64,000 nucleotides of DNA, from assembly GCA_963843385.1 (NCBI GenBank), contig CAWJJY010000007.1, forward strand, positions 1,240,001 to 1,304,000, in the 5' to 3' direction. Below the pieces are notes generated by a model, which was given only the letters and a program-made list of their open reading frames with translations, had not been told where the DNA came from and made no database searches. Source of the DNA: CAVOHU01 sp963843385. Its GTDB lineage: Bacteria; Acidobacteriota; Vicinamibacteria; Vicinamibacterales; JAKQTR01. The position numbers and the translations under genes are program-made. Positions 8,297 to 16,987 of this stretch are shown one piece after another; the stretch's first letter is position 1; every line of letters starts with the position of its first letter.

Positions 8297-9312
8297 CCGT
8301 CCTCCTGGTCGTGGTCGTCCGGGCCCTCGTCCGGTTCTTTCAGGACGTCTTCCGCCTGGCGGAGCTCGCGGTCGATTCGATCGACCAGCTTGCGCGCGGC
8401 GTGATGGCCGCGGGTCCGCAGCAGCTGGTTTCGCGCCGCGACCTCCACCAGGTTCGCCAGGCTGCGGCCCGGCGCCACCGGTGTCGTGATGAGCGGAATG
8501 CGGATGCCGAGCACGTCTTCGAACTGGTCGTCGATGCCCAGCCGCTCGTAGGCGCGGCCGGGCTCCCAGCGTTCGAGCCTGACGACCAGTTCCACGCGTT
8601 TCGAGGTCCGGGTGGAGGCCACTCCGAAGAGGTCCCTGACGTTGATCAGGCCCAGGCCCCGGATCTCCATGTGGTGCCTCGTGAGGTCCGGGCAGGTGCC
8701 AATCAGCACGGACTCGGCGCGGCGGCGGACCTCGACCGTGTCGTCGGCCACCAGGCGGTGGCCGCGCAGGATCAGATCCAGCGCGCATTCGCTTTTTCCG
8801 ATGCCGCTCTCGCCGGCAATCAGGACGCCCAGGCCCAGGATGTCCATCAGCACCGCGTGGAGAATCGTGCGTTCGGCGAGGATATCCTCGAGGAAGCCTT
8901 CGAGCTTCGTGATGAGCACGGGGGTCGTGAGTGCGGTGCCCATCACCGGGACGGCCGCGCGGACGGCCTCCTCTTTCACTTCGTCAGGCACGACCTGACC
9001 GCCGGTGATGATCACGCACGGGATGGGATGGCTGAAGGCCCGGAACAAGGACGCGTGACGCCCGTCCGGCGGCAGGCTGCGGAGATAGCCGAGCTCGCTC
9101 TGGCCGAAAATCAGGACGCGCCCGGCCTGCAGGTAGACGTCGAATCCGGCGAGCGCCAGGCCCGTCTTCTGCACGCGCGGGCTGGTGATCGCCCGCTCCA
9201 GCCCGTTCTCGCCGGCGACGAGATCGAGCCCGAGGTTGAGCGCCTCGGCGCGGGCGCGCAGCAATGCGCCGACGGTCACGTTCAGCGGAGCGGCTGGCAT
9301 CAGTTCTGGCAA
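8293..9312 (-). CDS. hprK: HPr kinase/phosphorylase
   Basis: A 339-residue protein with an N-terminal HprK domain (about 1-130) and a C-terminal kinase domain with Walker A GESGIGKS at residues 167-174, 'RGHRLVADD', and the HPrK signature 'MEIRGLGLINVRDLFG'. It phosphorylates and dephosphorylates HPr at Ser46, which is present in the ptsH product here. Its C-terminus is extended and acidic (ends in EPDEGPDDHDQEDG). The stop overlaps the rapZ start. Confidence 0.96.
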   Translation of the reverse strand: MPELMPAAPLNVTVGALLRARAEALNLGLDLVAGENGLERAITSPRVQKTGLALAGFDVYLQAGRVLIFGQSELGYLRSLPPDGRHASLFRAFSHPIPCVIITGGQVVPDEVKEEAVRAAVPVMGTALTTPVLITKLEGFLEDILAERTILHAVLMDILGLGVLIAGESGIGKSECALDLILRGHRLVADDTVEVRRRAESVLIGTCPDLTRHHMEIRGLGLINVRDLFGVASTRTSKRVELVVRLERWEPGRAYERLGIDDQFEDVLGIRIPLITTPVAPGRSLANLVEVAARNQLLRTRGHHAARKLVDRIDRELRQAEDVLKEPDEGPDDHDQEDG

Positions 9313-9341
9313 GAGCGACCGAGGCTACAGCCCGGTCCGCC

Positions 9342-9887
9342 TCAGGCCTCCGGCTCGATCAGTCCCAGATCACCGCCCTTGCGCCGGTAGAGCACGTTGA
9401 TGGCGTCGGTCTCGGTGTTGCGGAACACGACAAACGCGTCGGGCGTCTCGCCGACGCCCTGCGCGGCCTCGTCGAGGCCCATGGGCCTGACCTCGTAGCG
9501 CGAGGCCCGCACGATGCGCCGGCGGCGCGCGGCAGCGCCCGGCAGCCGCGGCGGACGCCCGGCCGGGACGCGCTTGCTGGTGCGCGCCTCGCGGACGCGG
9601 ACCTCCCACTTGCCCTTCAGCTTCTGGGCCTGCTGGGTGAGCTTGTCGAACGCGTCGGTGAGCGAGGTCGGCCAGGCCGTGGTGCCGGAGATGGCCCGGA
9701 GCATATGATCCCCGCGCACGTGCACGACGATTTCCACGACGTGCCGGTACTTCTCAACCGACAGGATCACCTGACCCGAAACGACGCCGCCGTGCAGCAG
9801 CCGGTCGAGCTTGTCGAGCCTGAGCTCGGCCGCTCGATGCAGCGGGGGCGTGACGTCGACATGCCTTCCGGTCATGACGAGACGCAT
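9342..9887 (-). CDS. hpf: Ribosome hibernation-promoting factor, long form
   Basis: A 181-residue protein with an N-terminal S30AE/YfiA fold ('MRLVMTGRHVDVTPPL', about 1-100), a basic linker, and the C-terminal dimerisation domain of long HPF ('DAFVVFRNTETDAINVLYRRKGGDLGLIEPE'). Long HPF joins two 70S ribosomes into inactive 100S dimers in stationary phase. Its ribosome-binding site GAGGGA overlaps the rpoN stop codon, so translation is probably linked to rpoN, a common pairing. Confidence 0.95.
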   Translation of the reverse strand: MRLVMTGRHVDVTPPLHRAAELRLDKLDRLLHGGVVSGQVILSVEKYRHVVEIVVHVRGDHMLRAISGTTAWPTSLTDAFDKLTQQAQKLKGKWEVRVREARTSKRVPAGRPPRLPGAAARRRRIVRASRYEVRPMGLDEAAQGVGETPDAFVVFRNTETDAINVLYRRKGGDLGLIEPEA

Positions 9888-9895
9888 GGAATCCC

Positions 9896-11329
9896 TCAGT
9901 ACAGCACCTTGCGCTGGTTGGAGGTGGGAATCTTCAGTTCCTCGCGGTACTTGGCGATGGTCCGCCGCGCCAGCACCAGGCCTTCCTTGTGGAGCATGCT
10001 GACGATCTTCGAATCACTGAGCGGCTTGCGCGGGTCCTCGGCTTCGATGATTTTCCGGATTCGCTGCTTGATGGTCACCGACGACACGCTCTCGCCGTAG
10101 GAACTGCTGATCCCGCTGTGGAAGAAGTACTTCATCTCGAACACGCCCTGGGGCGTGTGCATGTACTTGTTGGTCACCACGCGGCTGACCGTCGACTCGT
10201 GCATGCCGATGTCGTTGGCCACGTCCCTCAGCACGAGGGGGCGAAGGTGTTCGATGCCATGGTCCAGGAAATCGCGCTGGAAGTTGATGATGCTGGTGGC
10301 GACCTTGTGGATGGTCCGCTGGCGCTGCTCGACCGACTTGATGAGCCAGAGCGCCGAGCGGAACTTGTCCTTGACGTAGGCGCGGGTCTCGTCGGTGTTC
10401 TCGGCGCCCTTGTCCAGGAGCCGGCGATAGACCGGGCTGATGCGAAGCTGAGGGAGCCCCTCCTCGTTGAGCGCCGCGACATACTGGTCCTCGACCTTGA
10501 CCACGTAGACGTCCGGGATCACGTAGTGCGAATCGGTGCGGTTGTAGTGGCTGCCCGGCTTGGGATCGAGGTGGCGAATCGTCTCGATATGCGGTTTCAG
10601 CTCGTCGATCGTCATGCCGAGCTTGCGTGCCAGCTCCGGGATCTGGTGGTTCTGCAGCAACCGGAGGTGTTCGGTCACGATCTTCTCTGCGGGGGTCGCC
10701 TCCTGGCCGAGCTGCCGCAGCTGCAGCCAGAGGCACTCCTGGAGGTCCCGCGCGGCGACGCCGATCGGGTCGAAGCCCTGCACCATCCGGAGCACCCGCT
10801 CGACCTCGTCGACCGGCCAGTTTCCCATGGCGGCGATTTCGTCCACCGAGGCCACCAGGTAGCCGTCGTCATCCAGGTTGCCGATGATGGCGCCGCCAAT
10901 CTCGCGCACCACCCCGTCGTCGCTCGCCAGCGAGAGCTGCCACATCAGGTGGTCGGAGAGCGAGGTGGCCGAGGACAACGTGTTCTCGATCGGGGGAAGT
11001 TCCTTGACCTCCTGCTGCGTCCGGGGCCGGTAGCCGTCGTCGAGGTACTCGCCGAAGAAGTACTCGTAGTCGCTGTCGTTCCAGGGATCGCCCGTCCCCG
11101 CCGGGGTCTGCGCCTCGCCGTCCGGTTTGTCCACGGTCAGCGCCGGATCGGAGGGCTGCAAATCCTCGGTCGGGACCTCTTCCAGAAGCGGATTCTCCAC
11201 GACCTCCTGATTCAGCAGGTCCGCCAGCTCGAGCGTCGACATCGGCAGCAGCTTGATCGCCTGCTGGAGCGACGGCGTCAGGATCAGCTTCTGAACGAGC
11301 TTCGTGTGGAGCTTCTGCTGTATTGCCAT
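9896..11329 (-). CDS. rpoN: RNA polymerase sigma-54 factor
   Basis: A 477-residue sigma-54. Region I has the Gln/Leu-rich activator-interaction motif ('LILTPSLQQAIKLLPMSTLELADLL', split here as residues 14-38), followed by an acidic region II, the core-binding domain, an HTH, and the C-terminal RpoN box ARRTIAKYRE at about 454-463. It recognises -24/-12 promoters (one candidate is at 49032) and needs an AAA+ activator, none of which is in this window. ATG 11329 starts the recognised N-terminus; 35 bases separate it from lptB. Confidence 0.97.
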   Translation of the reverse strand: MAIQQKLHTKLVQKLILTPSLQQAIKLLPMSTLELADLLNQEVVENPLLEEVPTEDLQPSDPALTVDKPDGEAQTPAGTGDPWNDSDYEYFFGEYLDDGYRPRTQQEVKELPPIENTLSSATSLSDHLMWQLSLASDDGVVREIGGAIIGNLDDDGYLVASVDEIAAMGNWPVDEVERVLRMVQGFDPIGVAARDLQECLWLQLRQLGQEATPAEKIVTEHLRLLQNHQIPELARKLGMTIDELKPHIETIRHLDPKPGSHYNRTDSHYVIPDVYVVKVEDQYVAALNEEGLPQLRISPVYRRLLDKGAENTDETRAYVKDKFRSALWLIKSVEQRQRTIHKVATSIINFQRDFLDHGIEHLRPLVLRDVANDIGMHESTVSRVVTNKYMHTPQGVFEMKYFFHSGISSSYGESVSSVTIKQRIRKIIEAEDPRKPLSDSKIVSMLHKEGLVLARRTIAKYREELKIPTSNQRKVLY

Positions 11330-11364
11330 GTCCGCTTTCGCGAGTGTAGTGCCGCCCCCGGCCT

Positions 11365-12090
11365 TCAGTCCAGCCGGAAGTCGGCCCCCAGGTAAATCCT
11401 TCGGACTTCCTCGTCTGCGGCGAGACTTTCCGGCGTGCCGCTCTTGAAGATCACGCCGTCGGTCACGATATAGGCCCTGTCGGTGATGCGCAGCGTCTCG
11501 CGGACGTTGTGGTCCGTGATGAGCACCCCGATGCCTCGTTGCTTGAGATGGAAGATGATTTTCTGGATGTCGCCCACCGCGATCGGGTCGATTCCAGCGA
11601 AAGGTTCGTCGAGCAGGATGAACTTCGGCGAGATGACCAGCGCCCGGGTGATCTCGACCCGCCGGCGCTCGCCGCCCGACAGCGTGTAGGCCGGCGCATC
11701 GGCCAGGGGCGTCAGGTTCAGCTCCGCCAGCAGCTCGCGGCACCGCGCCCGCCGCGCCGACGCGGCCAGATCGAGCGTTTCGAGAATCGCCAGGATGTTC
11801 TGTTCGACCGTGAGCCCCCTGAAGATCGAGGGCTCCTGGGGCAGGTAGCCGATGCCCTTGCGTGCCCTGATGTACATCGGGTCGCCAGTGACGTCGTCAC
11901 CGTTGAGCAGCACGCGCCCCGCGTCGGGTGCGGTCAGCCCAACCGCCATGTAGAAGGTTGTCGTCTTGCCCGCACCGTTGGGCCCTAGCAGGCCCACGAC
12001 CTCGCCGGAGGCGACTTCGAGGCACACGCCCTTGACCACCGTGCGCCCGCCGTAGGACTTCGTGAGTGCGTCAGTCTGGAGGGTGGCCAT
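11365..12090 (-). CDS. lptB: LPS export ABC transporter ATP-binding protein LptB
   Basis: A 241-residue ATPase with Walker A GPNGAGKT (36-43), signature LSGGE (137-141), Walker B FILLDE (157-162) and switch His194. 'GYLPQEPSIFRGLTVEQNI' and 'ARKGIGYLPQE' are LptB-specific. It powers extraction of lipopolysaccharide from the inner membrane with LptF/LptG, which are not in the window. Its ATG follows the stop of the lptC-lptA gene directly (TGAATG). Confidence 0.96.
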   Translation of the reverse strand: MATLQTDALTKSYGGRTVVKGVCLEVASGEVVGLLGPNGAGKTTTFYMAVGLTAPDAGRVLLNGDDVTGDPMYIRARKGIGYLPQEPSIFRGLTVEQNILAILETLDLAASARRARCRELLAELNLTPLADAPAYTLSGGERRRVEITRALVISPKFILLDEPFAGIDPIAVGDIQKIIFHLKQRGIGVLITDHNVRETLRITDRAYIVTDGVIFKSGTPESLAADEEVRRIYLGADFRLD

Positions 12091-14220
12091 TCAGCGCGGC
12101 TCCCCGCACTTTGCGCCGCCCTTTGTCTCAGTGCGACGTTCCTCTTTGCCGTCGACGAGAATCCTATCAGACGACCTGAAGAATTTCAAAGTTCTGCCCG
12201 TCGTTTCGCGGCATTCCGACACGATCTTCACGGGCGCGCCCATCATGTCGTATCGCTGGTCGGCCGAGAAGTAGGTGAGCCGATCGCCGGTCGCCGTCCG
12301 GCCCTCGGATTTCAGCGAGACCTTGGCGTACGCTTCGACCCGGTCCAGCTCGCTGCCCGATGCGCTCAAGTACACCTCAATCCTGTCGCCCTGCAGGTCC
12401 CCCTGATCGCCGGCCAGGTGCGCGTTGCCCGTGTAGGTCGCCCGGCGCACCGCGTCCTCGTAGCGCATGTCGTCAGCCCGCCCGATGCTCTGCGTCTTCG
12501 TGGTCTTCTTCGTCTCGGCGTCCGCGTGGTCCAGCATGAAGACCGAGCGCACCGATCCATGCGCCACCAGGTCTCCGGTCTGGTCGTCCATCGTCAGCCG
12601 GTCTCCCTGAATCGTCGTATCCCCTTGCCACAATCGGGTGCTGCCGGCGTAGACGGCCTTGCCGGATGCGCCGTCGTAGTCCATCGTCTCTGAGGTCGCG
12701 AACACCGGCTGGTCCGCCTTGAGCATCGCCGGACGGTGAACCGCCGTCCGCCCGGGCGCGGTCGAGGTTGGCGCGGCGAGGATCACGCTGCGGACGTCGC
12801 CGCGAGCCGTGATCTTCCTTCCCTCGAGTGTGACCTCCACGTGCTGGCCCTGGATCGAGACCTGATCGTCGCTGACCTGTGGTTTCAGGCCGGTCGTTGA
12901 ATCCACGCCGTCCAGAATCAGCTGCCCGGCGGGAACCGCGTACTTTGCCTGGCCGGCGGCCGCCCGGGTCTGACCATCCTCGAACCGGACGGCTCCTTCG
13001 AATCGGGCGTCATCGATCGAGCTGAACCCCGGCTTCACCGCCACGACGAGAGTCTTGGAGCGGGCGATTCGCGTCGCCCTCTGCCCGCCAGGCTTGGCCG
13101 GGACCGCCTCGCGGTACTCGACATTGTCGGTGAACGTCGCGGAGTTCAGCCCTTTTCCCGGCTCACCGCTTGCCGACGCCGAGTCCGATCGAATCGTCCG
13201 CGCGGGACTGGTCGTCTCGGCGGGCAGCTCCAGGCTGGCCCGCCCGCGCGCCGTCAGTCCGGATACCGTCACGCCGTCGGGCGCGAGCCGGACATCGATC
13301 CACTCCCCCTTGAACTGCCGGTCGGAGGTTCCTTCGCCCCCGAGCTGGATGACGGCCCCTCCGATCAGGACGGCGACCGACAGCGTCCGTCCGTCGTCGC
13401 GGAATTCCAGGTTGATGCTGTTGCCGGCGAGGTCCTTCAGCGCGCCTCCGCCTTCTCCCAGACCGCTGATTCGCGCGTGGCCGGTCATCTCCAAGGTTCG
13501 CATGCGCGATCCGTCGTCGACGAGCAGCGCGGTGGCCGAGTCCGAGTCGAACCTGCGCGCTCCGCTCCGTGCCGAGAACGTCCTGTCGAAGACGATTCGG
13601 TTTTCGCCGCGCAGGAACACGGCCGCCCCCGAGCTGATGTCGATCGGGTCTTCCTCGGGCTTGGTCGGCGTGGTCTTCAGCACCACCTTGTCGAGCAGCG
13701 ACAAGGTGTCGCCCGTCCGGTCGTAGATCATGCCGACCGAGGTCCCCGATACCCCGCGCTCTGTGAACCGGAACGGTCCCGGGGCCCGGATGATGCCAGT
13801 GGCCTGCTCGTAGGTGGCTTCGTCGGTGTTCGCTTTGAGGCCATCGTCTGAGGTGAACTCCACCTGGCCCTTGATGAGCACCCGATCCTGCTTCTCGCCG
13901 ATGGCTTCCGCCTCCTGCCCGGTGATCCTGAACTTGCGGCCGGAGCGCTGATCCGCGAACACGCGCACCTTCCGGAACTTCTGGCGATTGTCGGCGTAGC
14001 TCAGGATGCTCTCGTATTCGACGCGATAGTCTTCTTTGTCCCCTTTGAAATGCCTGTAGACGCCGCCGGTCGTTTCGACCGACGCCTTGGGGTCCAGGCG
14101 TTCGCCGCCCGGAGATGGGGCCGGGGGGCTGGTCTTCCGAATCGACAGGTATACGAACAGCGCGAATCCAACGCCAAGCGCCGCGATGCCGATTCGGACT
14201 CGACGCTGCCACGTGGTCAT
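12091..14220 (-). CDS. LptC-LptA fusion-type LPS transport periplasmic protein
   Basis: A 709-residue protein anchored by one N-terminal helix (about residues 10-27). The region after it fits LptC ('YRVEYESILSYADNRQKFRKVRVFADQ'), and the rest holds further OstA/LptA-like beta segments, including 'ITARGDVRSVIL', 'MDYDGASGKAVYAGSTRLWQ' and 'RYEDAVRRATYTGNAHLAG' near the C-terminus. LptC and LptA are usually separate proteins of about 190 residues each. Here a single long chain may form the periplasmic jelly-roll bridge that carries lipopolysaccharide to the outer membrane. The position next to lptB supports this. Confidence 0.85.
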   Translation of the reverse strand: MTTWQRRVRIGIAALGVGFALFVYLSIRKTSPPAPSPGGERLDPKASVETTGGVYRHFKGDKEDYRVEYESILSYADNRQKFRKVRVFADQRSGRKFRITGQEAEAIGEKQDRVLIKGQVEFTSDDGLKANTDEATYEQATGIIRAPGPFRFTERGVSGTSVGMIYDRTGDTLSLLDKVVLKTTPTKPEEDPIDISSGAAVFLRGENRIVFDRTFSARSGARRFDSDSATALLVDDGSRMRTLEMTGHARISGLGEGGGALKDLAGNSINLEFRDDGRTLSVAVLIGGAVIQLGGEGTSDRQFKGEWIDVRLAPDGVTVSGLTARGRASLELPAETTSPARTIRSDSASASGEPGKGLNSATFTDNVEYREAVPAKPGGQRATRIARSKTLVVAVKPGFSSIDDARFEGAVRFEDGQTRAAAGQAKYAVPAGQLILDGVDSTTGLKPQVSDDQVSIQGQHVEVTLEGRKITARGDVRSVILAAPTSTAPGRTAVHRPAMLKADQPVFATSETMDYDGASGKAVYAGSTRLWQGDTTIQGDRLTMDDQTGDLVAHGSVRSVFMLDHADAETKKTTKTQSIGRADDMRYEDAVRRATYTGNAHLAGDQGDLQGDRIEVYLSASGSELDRVEAYAKVSLKSEGRTATGDRLTYFSADQRYDMMGAPVKIVSECRETTGRTLKFFRSSDRILVDGKEERRTETKGGAKCGEPR

Positions 14221-14229
14221 CGGCCGTCT

Positions 14230-15945
14230 CTACCGGCTGGGGCGGAGGTCCGAGATGGTAAGCTCGACGCGGGTCTCACCGTTGAACGTATTCTGATCAA
14301 GGCCGAAGGCCACGTCCAGCCCGTTCCGGGCGGCGGACACGAGGCCCTCGCGTTCGCCTCCCCGCCAGTAGATGCTCCGGAAGATGGCGCCTTCGTGACG
14401 GAGTGTCATGGCCAGGTGGCGTTCCTTGATTCGGCGCGGTCCATTCGCCACGCTGACGCCCAGAGCGTAGAACAACGGCCGCGGGTTGCCGGTCCCGAAC
14501 GGCGCCAGGCGGGCGACGGCCTGCACGAGGTCGCCCCGGATCGACCTGAAGCCGAGGGGCGCGTCGATCCGAAGCCTTGGCCGCAAGTCGTCGGGGCCCA
14601 GACGTGGCTCGGCGAATGCGTTGACGGCCTTCCTGAACGCCCTGATCCGCGAGGTCTCGATGGTCAGCCCTGCCGCCGACTTGTGGCCGCCGAACTTGAC
14701 CAGCTCGTCTCCCGCGGCCTGCAGCGCCGCCAGGATGTCGAACCCGGGAATGCTGCGGCAGGACCCATGCGCCACCTCGCCCTCGATCGAGAGCACGATC
14801 GCGGGCCGGTGGAAGATCTCGACCAGCTTCGACGCGACGATGCCGATGACGCCCCGGTGCCAGTTGTCACCGCCGACCACCAGCACCGGCAGCGCGCCGA
14901 TGTCGGGATCGCTCTCCACGATCTTCCGCGCCTCGGCCGTAATCGACTGCTCCTCGAGGCGCCGGCGGTCGTTTTCCAGGTTGAGCTGCTGCGCGAGCCC
15001 GCGGGCTTCGTCGATCATGCCCTCGTCGGAGGCCAGCAGGAGCCTCATGGCTACATCCGGCGTTCCCATGCGCCCGGCCGCATTGACGCGGGGCGCGAGC
15101 ATGTAGGCGACGTGATAGCTGTCGATGAGCTTGTCGGAGAGCCCCGCGGCCTCTAGCAACATGCGCAGCCCGACCTTGTGTGGCCCGCGCGACAGGCCGT
15201 CGAGACCGAGCTTGGCGATGACGCGATTCTCACCGGTGAGCGGGACCACGTCGGCCAGTGTGCCCATCGCGGCCAGCTTGATGAAGCCGGGCATCCAACC
15301 CGCCCGGCCGGTCTTCTCGCAGAGCGCCTGGACGAGCTTCAGCGCGACGCCGGCCCCGGCAAGGTTCTTTTCCGGATAGGAGCAGTCCTCGCGCTTGGGG
15401 TCGATGACGGCCAGCGCCCGAGGCAGCTCGTCGCCGGGTTCGTGGTGATCCGTGATGATCAGATCGACGCCGAGTTCCCGCGCACGGCGTGCGGCGTCGA
15501 TCGCGCGGATGCCGCAGTCGGCCGACACGATGACGCGGGCCCCTTCCGCGTGCAGCCGCTCGATCGCGGCGAGGTTGAGCCCGTACCCGTCGCGAACCCG
15601 CTCGGGAATGAAGTGCACCACTTTTCCGCCGAGCAGCTCGAGCGTCCGGCGAAGGATGACGGTGGAGGTGATGCCGTCGACGTCGAAGTCTCCGTGGATC
15701 GCCACCTGCTCGCCGCGCGCGATCGCCGCGAGCAGGCGCTCGACCGCCACGCCCATGTCGGCCAGCTGCATCGGATCGTGAAGCTGATCGATGGCGGGAG
15801 TGAGGAAGCGGGCCACGGACTCCGGATCGGCGATCCCGCGGAGGATCAGGAGGCGGGCCATCAGGGGATCGACGCCCGCCGAGGTGGCCAGTGACAGGAC
15901 CGCCGCTTCGTCGCACTCGAGGTGGGTCCAGACAAACGGCACCAT
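14230..15945 (-). CDS. recJ: Single-stranded-DNA-specific exonuclease RecJ
   Basis: A 571-residue 5'-3' exonuclease with the DHH-family motifs DFDVDG (86-91) and TDHHEP (DHH at 166-168), then 'AGRMG' and the DHHA1 domain motif 'GGHKSAAGLTIE', and a C-terminal OB-fold region. It degrades single strands in recombination and mismatch repair. The start codon shares one base with the accA stop (TGATG). Confidence 0.95.
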   Translation of the reverse strand: MVPFVWTHLECDEAAVLSLATSAGVDPLMARLLILRGIADPESVARFLTPAIDQLHDPMQLADMGVAVERLLAAIARGEQVAIHGDFDVDGITSTVILRRTLELLGGKVVHFIPERVRDGYGLNLAAIERLHAEGARVIVSADCGIRAIDAARRARELGVDLIITDHHEPGDELPRALAVIDPKREDCSYPEKNLAGAGVALKLVQALCEKTGRAGWMPGFIKLAAMGTLADVVPLTGENRVIAKLGLDGLSRGPHKVGLRMLLEAAGLSDKLIDSYHVAYMLAPRVNAAGRMGTPDVAMRLLLASDEGMIDEARGLAQQLNLENDRRRLEEQSITAEARKIVESDPDIGALPVLVVGGDNWHRGVIGIVASKLVEIFHRPAIVLSIEGEVAHGSCRSIPGFDILAALQAAGDELVKFGGHKSAAGLTIETSRIRAFRKAVNAFAEPRLGPDDLRPRLRIDAPLGFRSIRGDLVQAVARLAPFGTGNPRPLFYALGVSVANGPRRIKERHLAMTLRHEGAIFRSIYWRGGEREGLVSAARNGLDVAFGLDQNTFNGETRVELTISDLRPSR

Positions 15946-16964
15946 CAGCGCGCGCCGTCGCCTCCGACCGGATCGCCGTCCCCCTCGCCGCCGGCGTCCG
16001 GCGCCTCCACGAAGTCGATCCCGAATCGGCCCATGCTGCGGAATTTCTCGTAGCGTCGAGCCAGCCGCGTCTCGGCCGGCAGGGCGGACACCTCGATCAA
16101 GGCCTCGTGCACGGCGCGGTCGAGCAGGCGTGCCGCGCCGGCGGCGTCCTGGTGGGCGCCTCCCACGGGCTCGGGGACGATCGCGTCGACGATTCCGAGG
16201 CCGAGCAGGTCGGGTGCCGTCAGCTTCAACGCGTCGGCCGCCTCGACCTTCCGCCCGGAGTCCCGCCAGAGAATGGCGGAGCAGCCCTCAGGCGGAATGA
16301 CACTGTAGATGGCGTTGGACTGGATGAGCACCCGGTCCCCGATCGCGATCCCCAGCGCTCCCCCGCTTCCGCCCTCGCCGCTCACCATGACGATGATGGG
16401 CACATTGAGCACCGCCATTTCCCTGAGGTTGTAGGCGATGGCTTCGGCAACCCCGCGTTCTTCCGACTCGATCCCGGGGAATGCGGCCGGCGTATCGATG
16501 AACACGATGACGGGACGTTCGAACTTCTCGGCGATCTTCATGACCCGGATGGCCTTCCGGTAGCCTTCCGGGCGGGCGTACCCGAAGTTGCGGTAGATCT
16601 TCTGCTTGGTGTCCCGGCCCTTCTGGTGGCCGATGACGCACACGTGGGTGCCATGATAGCGCGCGAAACCGCAGATCATGGCGTGGTCGTCGGCGAAGCG
16701 GCGGTCCCCGTGGATCTCGTGGAACTCCGTGAAGAGCGTCTCGATATAGTCCAGTGTGCTCGGCCGGTTGGGATGGCGCGCGACCAGCACGCGTTGCCAG
16801 GGCGTCAGGTGAGCGTAGATCTCGACACGCACCGCCTCGATGCGCCGATTCAGCCGCGCAATCTCCGCGTCACGCGCTTCGGTCAGCGGCAACAGCGACA
16901 GCGCCTCGATTTCCTTCTGAAGCACCGCGATCGGCTCTTCGAATTCCAGCAACTCAGCGGGCAC
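15945..16964 (-). CDS. accA: Acetyl-CoA carboxylase carboxyltransferase subunit alpha
   Basis: A 339-residue subunit ('LEFEEPIAVLQKEIEAL', 'RPSTLDYIETLFTEFHEIHGDR', 'IVMVSGEGGSGGALGIAIGDRVL', 'PEGCSAILWRDS'), the carboxyltransferase half that makes malonyl-CoA for fatty acid synthesis. GTG 16964 is chosen because AGGAGG lies six bases upstream and the family N-terminus starts there; an upstream ATG would read into dnaE. The beta subunit gene (accD) is not in the window. Confidence 0.95.
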   Translation of the reverse strand: MPAELLEFEEPIAVLQKEIEALSLLPLTEARDAEIARLNRRIEAVRVEIYAHLTPWQRVLVARHPNRPSTLDYIETLFTEFHEIHGDRRFADDHAMICGFARYHGTHVCVIGHQKGRDTKQKIYRNFGYARPEGYRKAIRVMKIAEKFERPVIVFIDTPAAFPGIESEERGVAEAIAYNLREMAVLNVPIIVMVSGEGGSGGALGIAIGDRVLIQSNAIYSVIPPEGCSAILWRDSGRKVEAADALKLTAPDLLGLGIVDAIVPEPVGGAHQDAAGAARLLDRAVHEALIEVSALPAETRLARRYEKFRSMGRFGIDFVEAPDAGGEGDGDPVGGDGAR

Positions 16965-16987
16965 GAGGACCTCCTGGACACCCGATC

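Noticed and set aside
4489..9312. A sugar-uptake PTS operon
   Set aside because: No EIIB, EIIC or EIID component is present in the window, so uptake is not supported.
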